A stretch of 64,000 bases of DNA, taken from Lachnospiraceae bacterium. Its GTDB lineage: Bacteria > Bacillota > Clostridia > Lachnospirales > Lachnospiraceae. Made by a program: the position numbers and the translations under genes. Shown piece after piece: positions 25,432 to 34,871 of the stretch (position 1 is its first letter; each line of letters begins with the position of its first letter). The notes beneath the pieces are model-generated. The model worked only from the letters and a program-made list of their open reading frames with translations, was not told where the DNA came from and did not search any database. The stretch is from the NCBI GenBank assembly GCA_017416465.1, contig JAFQCK010000098.1:39329-103328 (forward strand), in the 5' to 3' direction.

Positions 25432-26733
25432 TTATTTTGTAGCTGTATCATTAGCCTTATCTAATTCAGACTTGATATCTGTAGCTTCACCATTCCAGAT
25501 GTTACCATATGCTGTACCGTATGCTGACCAGAATAATGATGTCTGTGGCATACTTGGCATTGGATAAGAATATTTAATCTGTTCCTGAATAGCTCCTAAA
25601 TGTTCTGTGATATCTGCATCATCAATCTTATCTAAGATACCATCTCTTGCTGGTAATGTAGATGTAAGCTCACAACGTACCTGCTGCATCTCTTCTGTCA
25701 TTAACCATAATGCAAATGCTGCTGCTTCATTCTTGTGCTCAGAGTATGCTGATACGAACATACATCTAACACCCATGAAGTTTGTAGGTGGCTGTGTAGA
25801 ACCTGTAAGTGACGGAATTGTTGTGATACCGAAATCAACTCCTGCTTCCTGGAATGCCGGAATGTTCCATGCACCAGAGATATTCATTGCTAACTTACCA
25901 GCACTGAATAAAGCGTCATTAGATGTATAAGAAATATCACCTGATTTTAATCCGATAGCTTCTGATAAAGCAACGAAGTCAGCCATCTGAGCTACTGCTT
26001 CATCACTGTTCATATAAGTATTCTTAATATCGTTACCTTTTTCACCATATAATTTGTTTGTTGGTGAAGATGTAAACATTACACTGTAATATGCGTTACC
26101 TGAATCGAATAAGAATGCTTTTTCATCATGTGATGAATTGTAATCTTTAATAAATGTAGCCAAATCAGCCATTGTTGTTGGAATTTCTTCCTTTTTGATT
26201 AATTTCTTATTGTAGAATAATGCATATGTCTCTACTGATACAGGATATCCGTATACTACTGAATTACCATCTGCTGTGTTAAGTGTTGCACCTGCAAATG
26301 CAGACTCTGTACAAGAAGCTTTTACTTTGTCAATCATCTCAGCCGGAACCGGTTCAATGTAACCACCCTTAGCCATAACACCTGAGTTATTGTGTGCTGT
26401 TGCAAAAAGGTCAGCACCTGTTCCTGCAGGACCGTCCATAGCAATCTTAGAGTTGGCATCTGTAGATTCTACGTTTACATAGTTAATCTTGATATTAGGA
26501 TATTTCTCTTCGAATTTCTTTCCTGCTGTCCTAATAAACTCATCAGGTCCCTGTGCTGATTCCCAAACAGTAAGTGTAATCTTGTCCTTTGTTAATTCAA
26601 CGCCCGGGTCAAAGTTAATCTTACTAGCATCGAAGTCTGTTGCTTCTCTACCAGAAGATGTATTACCACAACCTGTGAAAGCTGTTGCTGTCATTGCTAA
26701 AATCAATGCAGCTGATAAAATTTTCTTTCTCAT
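25432..26733 (-). CDS. malE: Maltodextrin-binding lipoprotein MalE-type
   Basis: Family 1 extracellular solute-binding protein of 433 residues. Lipoprotein signal: ILSAALILAMTATAFTGC, with Cys21 as the lipidation site. The mature protein starts with a Ser/Gly-rich linker, then ITLTVWESAQGPDEFIRTAG, the typical first strand-helix of sugar-binding proteins. The TGADLFATAHNNSG segment near residue 105 and the C-terminal MPSMPQTSLFWSAYG match the MalE group. Its promoter lies about 280 bases upstream. Confidence 0.92.
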   Translation of the reverse strand: MRKKILSAALILAMTATAFTGCGNTSSGREATDFDASKINFDPGVELTKDKITLTVWESAQGPDEFIRTAGKKFEEKYPNIKINYVNVESTDANSKIAMDGPAGTGADLFATAHNNSGVMAKGGYIEPVPAEMIDKVKASCTESAFAGATLNTADGNSVVYGYPVSVETYALFYNKKLIKKEEIPTTMADLATFIKDYNSSHDEKAFLFDSGNAYYSVMFTSSPTNKLYGEKGNDIKNTYMNSDEAVAQMADFVALSEAIGLKSGDISYTSNDALFSAGKLAMNISGAWNIPAFQEAGVDFGITTIPSLTGSTQPPTNFMGVRCMFVSAYSEHKNEAAAFALWLMTEEMQQVRCELTSTLPARDGILDKIDDADITEHLGAIQEQIKYSYPMPSMPQTSLFWSAYGTAYGNIWNGEATDIKSELDKANDTATK

Positions 26734-27018
26734 ATTTTTCTACCTTTCCGAACACTTAAGTTCTATAAAATTAGATTTTTGCTGCGAACAGTACCTTTTC
26801 GTTCATATAATAGTCTATTCGCAGACCGTTACATAACACCTGACAGATAACCACTTTTTAGTAACTTTTAACAAAGCCTGATTAACTGTCCAGTCAAATA
26901 TATCTGTTCTTATGAACATATCCATATAATCATATTATTTTATCAAAAATCACAAAAAAAATATAATGATTATACAAACATATGCACAAAAAAGACATAC
27001 TTTTCACTGTTCTTTGTT
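26734..27018 (-). promoter_or_regulatory. Long 5' leader of malE
   Basis: With transcription starting near 27012, the malE mRNA has a leader of about 279 bases. I see no known riboswitch. A 7-base stem CTGCGAA/TTCGCAG (26817-26823 and 26780-26786 on the minus strand) encloses about 30 bases near the gene. The rest is AT-rich and without ORFs of note. Together with the terminator and promoter, this accounts for most of the 514-base gap; 27110-27247 shows nothing but AT-rich sequence with TGCATA boxes. Confidence 0.4.
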
Positions 27019-27047
27019 AGTATATCATTCACAATTACTATTGTCAA
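27019..27047 (-). promoter_or_regulatory. malE: Promoter of malE
   Basis: Minus strand -35 TTGACA (27042-27047), 17-base spacer, -10 TATACT (27019-27024). A TATGCA box at 27053-27058 sits just upstream of the -35. Confidence 0.8.
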
Positions 27048-27060
27048 TATTTTATGCAAT

Positions 27061-27109
27061 AAAAAAAGGAAGTTTTTTGTGCAAAATGCATAAAAAACTT
27101 CTTTTTTTT
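27061..27109. terminator. Bidirectional terminator between scpB and malE
   Basis: Arms GAAGTTTTTT (27069-27078) and AAAAAACTTC (27092-27101) with A and T tracts on both outer sides. It would end the scp transcript before the mal promoter. Confidence 0.75.
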
Positions 27110-27247
27110 ATAGAGTGAAAAAAATATTTTTATCAAATATGTGCATATTTACTATTCGCATAAAATTTTCATCAAAAACACAACTCTTTTTTTTATGCAT
27201 AATATCTATATTTGTATTTTTTCAAATTTTTTCTATAATTTTAATCT

Positions 27248-27817
27248 TTATACTTCTAATTTAAGTTGAATCTCTTCTTCTGCCTCTACCTTAAATTCTT
27301 CATCTTTTTCAGGATTTATCTCCGGCAAATCCTCTATAGAAGATATTCCGAATTGCCTTAAAAATTCTTCAGTTGTACCAAATAACAATGGTCTTCCGGG
27401 AGCATCAAGTCTTCCAACCTCACACACCAAGTTATATTCCACAAGTTTATTAACTGCATGGTCACACTTTACACCTCTGATCTTTTCTATTTCAGTTCTT
27501 GTAACCGGTTGTTTGTAAGCAATAATTGACAATGTTTCCAGCAATACTTCTGTCAAAACCTGTTTTTTAGGTTGAGATGCAACTTTTATTAAGTATTCAT
27601 ACATATCTTTCTTTGTACACATCTGATAACAATTCTCAAGCTCACAGATTCTTATACCTCTGTCTTCCATCTCATATCTGTCCATCATATTAGCAATAAT
27701 CTTTTTTGTAGTCTTCACATCATGTCCAATTGCCATAGAAATCTTTTCAACCTCTACAGAATCTCCCATTGTAAAAAGTATTGCTTCTATTATAGCTTCT
27801 ATTTTTTGAATTTCCAT
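27248..27817 (-). CDS. scpB: Segregation and condensation protein B
   Basis: Winged-helix kleisin partner of the SMC-ScpAB condensin. 190 residues. It starts EIQKIEAIIEAILFTMGD, carries LSIIAYKQPVTRTEIEKIRG near residue 95 and ends in an acidic tail. The start is ATG 27817 with GGAGGA five bases upstream. A longer reading from 27853 would begin inside the inserted repeat and is rejected. The gene is separated from scpA by a hairpin element that carries a duplicated ribosome binding site. Confidence 0.95.
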   Translation of the reverse strand: MEIQKIEAIIEAILFTMGDSVEVEKISMAIGHDVKTTKKIIANMMDRYEMEDRGIRICELENCYQMCTKKDMYEYLIKVASQPKKQVLTEVLLETLSIIAYKQPVTRTEIEKIRGVKCDHAVNKLVEYNLVCEVGRLDAPGRPLLFGTTEEFLRQFGISSIEDLPEINPEKDEEFKVEAEEEIQLKLEV

Positions 27818-27820
27818 TTT

Positions 27821-27963
27821 TATCCTCCATGCCGGAGCTTTTAGCGAAGGCACTGCGTGGCAAATATCAAATTTGCCACTGCAATCACAAGAATTTGTGC
27901 TCCGTCACAAATTCTTGTGTTAAAAATAAGGTCATCAGACTTATTTTTTGCACTATCCTCCAT
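27821..27963. mobile_element. Hairpin-rich insertion with 10-base direct repeats between scpA and scpB
   Basis: A 123-base segment (27831-27953) is flanked by identical TATCCTCCAT at 27821-27830 and 27954-27963. It holds three perfect hairpins: 9-base arms at 27857-27865/27871-27879, 14-base arms at 27886-27899/27906-27919, and 9-base arms at 27922-27930/27940-27948. Removing one repeat and the insert leaves scpA stop, 5 bases, one ATGGAGGATA, then the scpB start, an ordinary operon junction. The flanking repeat is therefore best read as a target-site duplication. No terminal inverted repeat or coding capacity is seen, so it would be a non-autonomous element. Confidence 0.75.
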
Positions 27964-27968
27964 ACATC

Positions 27969-28709
27969 TTACGCTGCATCAATTATTATGTCATCAAAAA
28001 TATTATTTTGCACTATATTAATTTTTCCTGTTTTCATAAGTTCCAATATCGCAAGAAATGTAACTATTATCTGCATTTTTGAGTGTTGTCCCGAAAGCAT
28101 CTTCTTAAAACTGCAATGCCTGTTTTCTGATATATAATCCATTACCTGCACAATCTTTTCTTCTATATTAACTTCTTCTTTTTCTATTTTTCCAAACTTA
28201 CTTCTAATCGGATCAATTTTATCCGCTTGTCTTTTAATTACTTCTGCAAATATATCATTTAGTTTTTTTAATGTAATTCCATCAAGCAACTTTCCCAAAT
28301 CAACAGGTGGTTCATATTTTTTAACCTCGTCCGGTATTGTAGGTTTCTTATACATACTTTTTTCAGCATCAATCTGCCTGTCTTTCAATTCATAAGACAT
28401 ATACTTATATCTTTTGTATTCCAAAAGTTTCTCTACAAGTTCGGCTCTTGGGTCTTCTTCTTCATCAACAACCTCAGGATCTTTAGGTAACAGCATCTTA
28501 GCCTTTATATCCAGTAAAGTTGCTGCCATTACTAAAAACTCACTTACCAGATTTAAATCCTGCTTATCCATCTGTTTTACATATTCCATATATTGTTCAG
28601 TTATCTCAACAATAGGAATATCATATATATTAACTTTATTCTTATCAATCAGATGTAACAACAAATCCAACGGACCTTCAAACACCTGTAATCTGAATTC
28701 TAAATTCAT
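27969..28709 (-). CDS. scpA: Segregation and condensation protein A
   Basis: Kleisin subunit of the SMC condensin complex, 246 residues. The N-terminal FRLQVFEGPLDLLLHLIDKN at residues 4-23 and EFLVMAATLLDIKAKMLLP near residue 60 are diagnostic. The C-terminal winged-helix region (FLAILELMKTGKINIVQNN) binds the SMC head. It precedes scpB as in most Firmicutes. The start is ATG 28709. Confidence 0.95.
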   Translation of the reverse strand: MNLEFRLQVFEGPLDLLLHLIDKNKVNIYDIPIVEITEQYMEYVKQMDKQDLNLVSEFLVMAATLLDIKAKMLLPKDPEVVDEEEDPRAELVEKLLEYKRYKYMSYELKDRQIDAEKSMYKKPTIPDEVKKYEPPVDLGKLLDGITLKKLNDIFAEVIKRQADKIDPIRSKFGKIEKEEVNIEEKIVQVMDYISENRHCSFKKMLSGQHSKMQIIVTFLAILELMKTGKINIVQNNIFDDIIIDAA

Positions 28710-28755
28710 TAACTTTTACCTATGTATGCCTTTCATATAGATTTTATATTAATTT

Positions 28756-29958
28756 TTACACCATATATTTATACCACATTTTTTTAATATAGTCCATATA
28801 GCTTAATTTTTCAACGGTTTCTTTCGCCTTTATTTCAAGCTCCCCTATAATCTTTTCTCCTATTTTATATGTAACTTTACCTACTTCTTCTCCTTTTTTA
28901 ATCGGAGCATTAATTTTATAATATTCTACCACCTTGTTTATATCACCCTCTTTTTCGTTCGCATTGCAAATATAATTAAATTCTTTTTCAATTTCTATCT
29001 TAACATTTTCCTTTTTACCATTTTTAACTTTTAAACTATTTTTTATATCTTCATTATTATCCTTATATAAAGACACGTTCAAAAAACCATATTCAAGCAA
29101 TTTTAATGCCTCTGAAAATCTTACTTTATAGTCAGGTGCTCCCATAATAACAGCAATTAGCTCAACATCATTTTTTTTAGCTGTCGCACTTAAACAATAT
29201 TTTGCAAGCGATGTACTTCCTGTTTTTAAGCCTGTTGCCCATTCATATTGTTTAATTAATTTATTAGTATTTGCAAGAGTAAATTCCTTTTCTCCTTTAT
29301 CCGTTTTATGAACAATATTCTCCATCCAAATTTTGGTGTATTCAAATATCTCAGGATACTTTGTAATTAGTTCTCTACTCATTATTGCTACATCTCTTGC
29401 AGATGTATGATGTTCCATAGTATCATTCAATCCACAGCAATCTTTAAACACTGTATTAGTCATATTAAGTCCTTTTGCTCTCTCATTCATCATCTGAACA
29501 AAAGCTTCTTCGCTTCCTGCAATATATTCTGCCATACATACGCTTGCATCATTTCCCGAAGCAACCACAATACATTTTATAAGAGTTTCAACAGTCTGTT
29601 GCTCCCCTGTCTCTAAAAAAACCTGTGAACCACCCATAGATTTTGCATATTCACTTGTAGTAACTACATCTTCTAAAGAAATTTTCTGTGCCTCAATACT
29701 ATCAAATATCAAAATCAGTGTCATAATTTTTGTAATACTTGCTGGCGACACTACCTTATCAGCATCTTTCTCATACAAAACCTTACCTGTACTTGCTTCA
29801 ATAAGTAAAACTGAATCCGAATTAAACTCCATGCTAATCGCTTCATTATTAGCCACATTAATAATCTTTTTTGTATCACAATAATATTTACCGGAAAATA
29901 TTCCTAACATCATTATTACTGATATACAAAAGGTAATTAATTTTGTAATTTTCTTCAT
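28756..29958 (-). CDS. dacF: D-alanyl-D-alanine carboxypeptidase DacF-type
   Basis: S11 serine peptidase of 400 residues that trims peptidoglycan peptides. It has a signal segment (LITFCISVIMMLGIFSGKYY), SxxK in SPASITKIMTLILIF near residue 75, SxN in VASGNDASVCMAEYI near 135 and KTG in TGLKTGSTSLAKYC near 245. A C-terminal amphipathic helix follows (YMDYIKKMWYKYMV). The genomic link to scpA/scpB is common in Clostridia and fits the DacF group. The ribosome binding site (GAGG) lies within the hairpin just upstream. Confidence 0.92.
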   Translation of the reverse strand: MKKITKLITFCISVIMMLGIFSGKYYCDTKKIINVANNEAISMEFNSDSVLLIEASTGKVLYEKDADKVVSPASITKIMTLILIFDSIEAQKISLEDVVTTSEYAKSMGGSQVFLETGEQQTVETLIKCIVVASGNDASVCMAEYIAGSEEAFVQMMNERAKGLNMTNTVFKDCCGLNDTMEHHTSARDVAIMSRELITKYPEIFEYTKIWMENIVHKTDKGEKEFTLANTNKLIKQYEWATGLKTGSTSLAKYCLSATAKKNDVELIAVIMGAPDYKVRFSEALKLLEYGFLNVSLYKDNNEDIKNSLKVKNGKKENVKIEIEKEFNYICNANEKEGDINKVVEYYKINAPIKKGEEVGKVTYKIGEKIIGELEIKAKETVEKLSYMDYIKKMWYKYMV

Positions 29959-29960
29959 AA

Positions 29961-30005
29961 AAAACGCCTCATATTTATACTATTAATATAATATATGAAG
30001 CGTTT
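29961..30005 (-). terminator. Terminator of the LTA-synthase-like gene overlapping the dacF start region
   Basis: 13-base arms 29962-29974 and 29993-30005; the one non-Watson-Crick position is a U-G pair in the minus-strand RNA. The six U that follow run straight into the dacF ATG, and the 3' arm contains the GAGG of dacF. Confidence 0.65.
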
Positions 30006-30038
30006 CTTTATATATTCAAATTTATATCAGCTAAATTA

Positions 30039-32063
30039 TTATTCCTCTGTTCCGTAATACAAGCTTTCTTTAGTTGAACTTAAAACATAACCACTATCCT
30101 TATCAACCTGGCTTACTACAAACGAATCTAATGTTGATAGTTTATCATACTTAACCCTTAATGTGGATTTATCAATAAATTCAGTATCATAAATATCATT
30201 ATTAATATAAACCACACTATATTTTGTAAAGTTCTCTCCTATAATGTCCACATATTTTTTATCATTTTCTATAACTTCACGAATTTCATCAATCTTAATT
30301 TCATCAATCCCCATCTGAATCTGTGTTTTATTATACGGACTAACTCCACCATAAGCCAACTGATCACCAAATAAAATATCATACTCAAGATTTTGTAAAC
30401 CACTCAAATATTCTTCATCATCCTTATATTGCTGATGAAAATTATTAATCACACCTGCTGTCATATCCAAAGCCCCAAGAATCTTTGGCGAAAGCTGATA
30501 AGTTTCAATATCTTCATCTTCCATTTTTAAATCAAAATTATTCCATACAATATATTCTGTCTGATATATAGAACCATTAAGCATATCATCATCTGAAAAA
30601 CCAAGTCCCGGCAAATGGTCTCCATACATAACAAGAATAGTTTCTTCACCTAATTCTTCAAGAGCAGTTGTTAACTCTTCTAAAAACAAATCCATCTCAT
30701 GAATCTGGTTTGAATAATATTCGATAGCATTTTTTCTTCCTTCATCCGCTACCCCTGAAAGAATAGTAACTTCCGGATTCTCAATAACCTTAGAAGTCGG
30801 ATAACTTCCATGTCCCTGTACAGATATTGTGTAAATATAATCAGGATCATCATTCATCTTCAAACACTTAATAATTTCTTCTGTTAAATATTTATCTTTT
30901 GCCCAATTTTCATAAGTATATTCTTCAACATCCATATATTCTATAGAAGTAAATGTATCAAAACCAAGGTTAGAAAATACAGTTTTTCTTGTATAAAATG
31001 TAGCATCATTATTATGAATAGCATGTGTAACATATCCATATTCTTTCAAATCATATACTACACTTTCACACGTCTGGTCTTTTAAAATAGATTTATACGG
31101 CATCTCTCCGGGACCAAAATCATCAAGATTCATGCTTGTCATAATCTCAAACTCTGTATTACAGGTTCCATATCCAATATTAAATACATTCAAATATCCT
31201 GACGGAAATTCTTCCTTTAACTTATTAAAATACGGAATAGGATCAGTTGAAAACTCAATACCTGTTACCTGATTAATATCAAAAAATGATTCAAGCTGAA
31301 GGAAAATAATATTCGGAGTTCTTGTAACCTCCTTATCTTCTTCTTTTCCCGGAAATACATTCTCTCCATCGTCTATCTTATTCAAAATTTCATCAATTGT
31401 ATCCTGAGAGTAATTAGAAGGTTTCTTTACTCCTGTATTAAACATCCCTGAACCAAAACAATATATAAATCCATACTGATTATACGCATTAGTAAGATTT
31501 GTAAATTTCTTAGCAAGAAATCCTGTCTCCATTGCAACATTAAGACTTCCTATACATATTAAAAATGCAACTCCTATTATTATAAGATTCTTCCAATAGT
31601 TAATCTTATATCCTACAACCGGGCCTTTTATAAACAACATAACTATGATAAATATAGCTAATGCAATTAAAATCATTGTAAGAAAAATTAAAAACGGTGT
31701 AAAATACTGGTCAATTATATTAGCTGCTGCATCCATTAGCTTTAAATCAGCTGCATTAAACGGTGTTACTCTTACTGTAAGTAAAACTCTGTTAACAATT
31801 CCGAAAAACAACCATACTGCCGATACAAAAGTTAAATAAAAGCTCCTTTTCTTAACTAATAACCCAATTGATAATGTCGCCAAAATTATCATCATATTAC
31901 AGAAAAACGGCACAAAGCTTGTAAAAAGAAATTTAAATCCACCTATTACAGAACCTCTGTTTAACATCTCTATTACCAATTCCAATAAAAATGGTAATAC
32001 AATGAACCAAAAAATATTTTTCCTATATATCTGATTATTAAAAAAAGCTTTTAACTTACTCAT
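30039..32063 (-). CDS. LTA-synthase-family phosphoglycerol transferase / sulfatase-domain membrane protein
   Basis: 674 residues. Five N-terminal transmembrane helices (residues 15-180) are followed by an extracytoplasmic alkaline-phosphatase-like domain (245-560). NIIFLQLESFF near residue 250 supplies the metal-binding Glu. GYGTCNTEFEIMTSM near residue 300 should hold the catalytic Thr, and LVMYGDHLPGLG near 510 the metal-binding DH. These are the LtaS signatures: transfer of glycerol phosphate from phosphatidylglycerol to a polymer. A C-terminal tail of about 100 residues is extra. Whether this organism makes type I LTA is not shown here. Confidence 0.88.
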   Translation of the reverse strand: MSKLKAFFNNQIYRKNIFWFIVLPFLLELVIEMLNRGSVIGGFKFLFTSFVPFFCNMMIILATLSIGLLVKKRSFYLTFVSAVWLFFGIVNRVLLTVRVTPFNAADLKLMDAAANIIDQYFTPFLIFLTMILIALAIFIIVMLFIKGPVVGYKINYWKNLIIIGVAFLICIGSLNVAMETGFLAKKFTNLTNAYNQYGFIYCFGSGMFNTGVKKPSNYSQDTIDEILNKIDDGENVFPGKEEDKEVTRTPNIIFLQLESFFDINQVTGIEFSTDPIPYFNKLKEEFPSGYLNVFNIGYGTCNTEFEIMTSMNLDDFGPGEMPYKSILKDQTCESVVYDLKEYGYVTHAIHNNDATFYTRKTVFSNLGFDTFTSIEYMDVEEYTYENWAKDKYLTEEIIKCLKMNDDPDYIYTISVQGHGSYPTSKVIENPEVTILSGVADEGRKNAIEYYSNQIHEMDLFLEELTTALEELGEETILVMYGDHLPGLGFSDDDMLNGSIYQTEYIVWNNFDLKMEDEDIETYQLSPKILGALDMTAGVINNFHQQYKDDEEYLSGLQNLEYDILFGDQLAYGGVSPYNKTQIQMGIDEIKIDEIREVIENDKKYVDIIGENFTKYSVVYINNDIYDTEFIDKSTLRVKYDKLSTLDSFVVSQVDKDSGYVLSSTKESLYYGTEE

Positions 32064-32197
32064 AATATTTTTCCAATCGTGTCAAACGATTTCCCTTTCT
32101 GATTATGCAATCTAATATCTGCTAAATTAACAATGAACAAACTCGCTACTAATCCATTCCAACAAAATCATACATAAATTTTTAATAAACACACAAC

Positions 32198-32226
32198 AGT
32201 TTAGCCCAATTATTTTTTAATGTCAA
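32198..32226 (-). promoter_or_regulatory. Promoter of the LTA-synthase-like gene
   Basis: Minus strand -35 TTGACA (32221-32226), 17-base spacer, -10 TAAACT (32198-32203). It stands about 135 bases before the ATG. Confidence 0.6.
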
Positions 32227-32267
32227 CACTAATAATTTATTTCACAAAATAAACACAATTCTTATTA

Positions 32268-33593
32268 TTAATACTTAATCGTTCCATTTTTTGAAACTAT
32301 CCATTTAATTAGTTGTTGTGGATTAACAGGAGTTTTCGAAAATTCAAATGCTGATTCAATTATTTCTTTAGCCTGAATTACCTTATTTTCATCATTTGCA
32401 TATATTTTTGCATAAACTTCATTTATTCCTACTCTATCTCCAACTTTTTTAGTAAGAATAATTCCTACACTTGAATCTATTATACTTTCTTTTCTTTCTC
32501 TTCCTCCACCTAACACAAGTGAAGCTTTACCAATACTGCTTGTATGAATAGACTTAACAAAAAGCTCTTCATTTGAACAAACTTCCAGTTCAATAGATGC
32601 CTGTTTAAATAATGTATAATCTTCAATAACCTTAGGGTCTCCACCCTGTGCTTCTATAAATTCTCTAAACTTATTAATTGCACTTCCATCTTCTATTGTC
32701 TTATATAACAAATCAATAGCTTCTTCTATATTATCAGTTTTTCCGGCTGCAATAATCATATATGCACCAAGAACCACCGAAAGTTCAAGTAAATCTTTAG
32801 GACCGTTTCCTTTAAGAGTTTCTATAACTTCAACAACCTCCAAAGCATTACCAACCGCATACCCCAATGGTTCATCCATATTAGTGATAAGAGCAACCGT
32901 TTGTTTCCCTGCACTTTCACCTATATTTACCATAGCTCTCGCAAGCTCTAAAGAATCATTTTCGGTCTTCATAAAAGCCCCACTGCCTGTCTTTACATCA
33001 AGTATTATAGCATCTGCACCTGAGGCTAGCTTTTTACTCATTATACTACTTGCTATTAATGACATATTATCAACCGTAGCAGTTACATCTCTAAGAGCAT
33101 ATAATTTTTTATCAGCAGGTGCTAGATTTGCAGTCTGTCCTACAAGTGCTATTTTTATGTCATTTACATTATCAATAAACTTATCTGTCGGGAGCACTGT
33201 ATTAAATCCCGGAATACTTTCAAGCTTATCAATCGTTCCTCCTGTATGACCTAAACCTCTACCGGACATTTTTGCAACCGGAACACCCAGCGCTGCAACC
33301 ATTGGTCCCAACACCAATGAAGTCTTATCCCCCACTCCTCCTGTAGAATGTTTATCAGCCTTAATTCCATTTATCTTTGATAAATCCAAAAGGTCTCCAC
33401 TATTTGCCATAGCCATAGTCAAATCAAAAGTTTCTCTTTCATTCATCTTAGAAAAATAAATAGCCATAAGCAAGGCTGAAATCTGATAGTCGGGAATCTC
33501 ACCTTTTGTATAACCTTCTACAAAAAAATCTATCTCTTCCTTAGTTAATTCCATTCCATCCCTTTTTTTCTGTATAATATCATATATTCTCAT
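32268..33593 (-). CDS. pdp: Pyrimidine-nucleoside phosphorylase
   Basis: Phosphorolysis of thymidine, deoxyuridine and uridine. 441 residues. The thymidine/pyrimidine phosphorylase signature SGRGLGHTGGTIDKLES is near residue 110. ADKHSTGGVGDKTSLVL near residue 80 binds phosphate, and ALRDVTATVDNMSLIASSI holds substrate residues. Start ATG 33593 has GGAG six bases upstream. It forms a deoxyribonucleoside catabolism unit with deoB directly upstream. It could also be named deoA; I cannot separate thymidine from general pyrimidine specificity by eye. Confidence 0.93.
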   Translation of the reverse strand: MRIYDIIQKKRDGMELTKEEIDFFVEGYTKGEIPDYQISALLMAIYFSKMNERETFDLTMAMANSGDLLDLSKINGIKADKHSTGGVGDKTSLVLGPMVAALGVPVAKMSGRGLGHTGGTIDKLESIPGFNTVLPTDKFIDNVNDIKIALVGQTANLAPADKKLYALRDVTATVDNMSLIASSIMSKKLASGADAIILDVKTGSGAFMKTENDSLELARAMVNIGESAGKQTVALITNMDEPLGYAVGNALEVVEVIETLKGNGPKDLLELSVVLGAYMIIAAGKTDNIEEAIDLLYKTIEDGSAINKFREFIEAQGGDPKVIEDYTLFKQASIELEVCSNEELFVKSIHTSSIGKASLVLGGGRERKESIIDSSVGIILTKKVGDRVGINEVYAKIYANDENKVIQAKEIIESAFEFSKTPVNPQQLIKWIVSKNGTIKY

Positions 33594-33680
33594 GCCGGTC
33601 TCCATTCCTTTTAATTGATGTTAGAGCAAAATTCATATTTTTCTCACAATCATACCAAACACTATCTTTTAGCTTCGGTA

Positions 33681-34871
33681 TCAAACTATTTTATCCAAAA
33701 ATGATGTTCCAATTTCTAATTTTTCAATTTCAAATATTTCTGCAATAGTCTGCCCTGTATCAGCAAAAGTTGTTAATGTTCCAAGATTCACATTATTTTT
33801 AATAGATTTTCCATAGATAAGAAGAGGAACATATTCCCTTGTATGGTCTGTTCCTTTTGTTGTAGGATCACAACCATGGTCAGCATTAATAAATAACAAG
33901 TCACTTTCTTTCATAGACTCTAAAATATCTTTCAATGCAATATCAAATTCTTCAAGTCCTTTTGCATAACCTTCATAATCATTTCTGTGTCCCCATTTTG
34001 AGTCAAATTCTACAAGATTAGTAAATATAAGTCCTGATTCAATCTCATTCATATAATCAAGAGTCTTTTTCACTCCATCTAAATTATCTTTTGTATGTAT
34101 CGCAGTTGTTATTCCCTGATTTGCAAAAATATCTTCAATTTTTCCTACTGCTGCTACATTCAATCCTGCTCTTTTCATTTTTGACAATAAATTATTCTTA
34201 TCAGGAAGTCTTGAAAAATCTCTTCTGTTAGACGTCCTTATAAAACCTTCTTCACTGTTTTTTCCAACAAAAGGCCTCGCAATTACTCTTCCAACTTCAT
34301 CTTTTCCTTTTAATATTGCTCTTGCTTTTACACACATTTCATATAATTCTTCAGGTGAATATACGTCTTCATGGCAAGCAATCTGGAATACACTGTCTGC
34401 AGAAGTATATATAATCGGCTTCTTAGATACAATATGCTCATCACCATATTCTTTTATAATCTCTGTCCCGGATGCAACAATGTTACCAAGAACTCCGGGT
34501 ACCCCCGTAGCGTTAACAAATTCATCAATAATCTCTTTTGGAAATCCAATAGGATAGGTAGGAAATTTTTCTTTTGAATATATTCCGGTCATCTCCCAAT
34601 GTCCTATTGTAGTATCTTTTCCATTTGATAACTCTGCCATTCTTGCATAGCAACCTATCGGATTATCTGCTTTATCAATATTCTTCATTCCATCAATATT
34701 ACCTAATCCTAGACTTACCATATTGGGAATATGAAGTCCTCCCACTCTTTCTGCAACGTGCCCTATAGTATTAGTCCCAACATCATCAAATAACGATGCA
34801 TCCGGAAGCTCACCCATTCCAACACTGTCTAATATTATCCATATAACTCTTTTTATTTTTTCTTTTTCCAT
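33681..34871 (-). CDS. deoB: Phosphopentomutase
   Basis: Interconverts (deoxy)ribose 1-phosphate and 5-phosphate. 396 residues, alkaline phosphatase superfamily. IILDSVGMGELPDAS near residue 12 gives a metal-binding Asp, FDDVGTNTIGHVAE follows, and FINADHGCDPTTKGTDHTREYVPL (read in parts) near residue 330 supplies the second metal site. Length is typical. Together with pdp it feeds nucleoside sugars into the pentose phosphate route. Confidence 0.96.
   Translation of the reverse strand: MEKEKIKRVIWIILDSVGMGELPDASLFDDVGTNTIGHVAERVGGLHIPNMVSLGLGNIDGMKNIDKADNPIGCYARMAELSNGKDTTIGHWEMTGIYSKEKFPTYPIGFPKEIIDEFVNATGVPGVLGNIVASGTEIIKEYGDEHIVSKKPIIYTSADSVFQIACHEDVYSPEELYEMCVKARAILKGKDEVGRVIARPFVGKNSEEGFIRTSNRRDFSRLPDKNNLLSKMKRAGLNVAAVGKIEDIFANQGITTAIHTKDNLDGVKKTLDYMNEIESGLIFTNLVEFDSKWGHRNDYEGYAKGLEEFDIALKDILESMKESDLLFINADHGCDPTTKGTDHTREYVPLLIYGKSIKNNVNLGTLTTFADTGQTIAEIFEIEKLEIGTSFLDKIV

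Noticed and set aside
27818-27853. Earlier ATG for scpB at 27853
   Set aside because: It starts inside the inserted element and has no ribosome binding site; ATG 27817 has GGAGGA at the right distance.
32198-32214. AACAGTTTAGCCC resembling the terminus of the family 1 repeat
   Set aside because: No partner terminus or internal hairpin is present, and the sequence is explained by the -10 region of the LTA-synthase-like gene.
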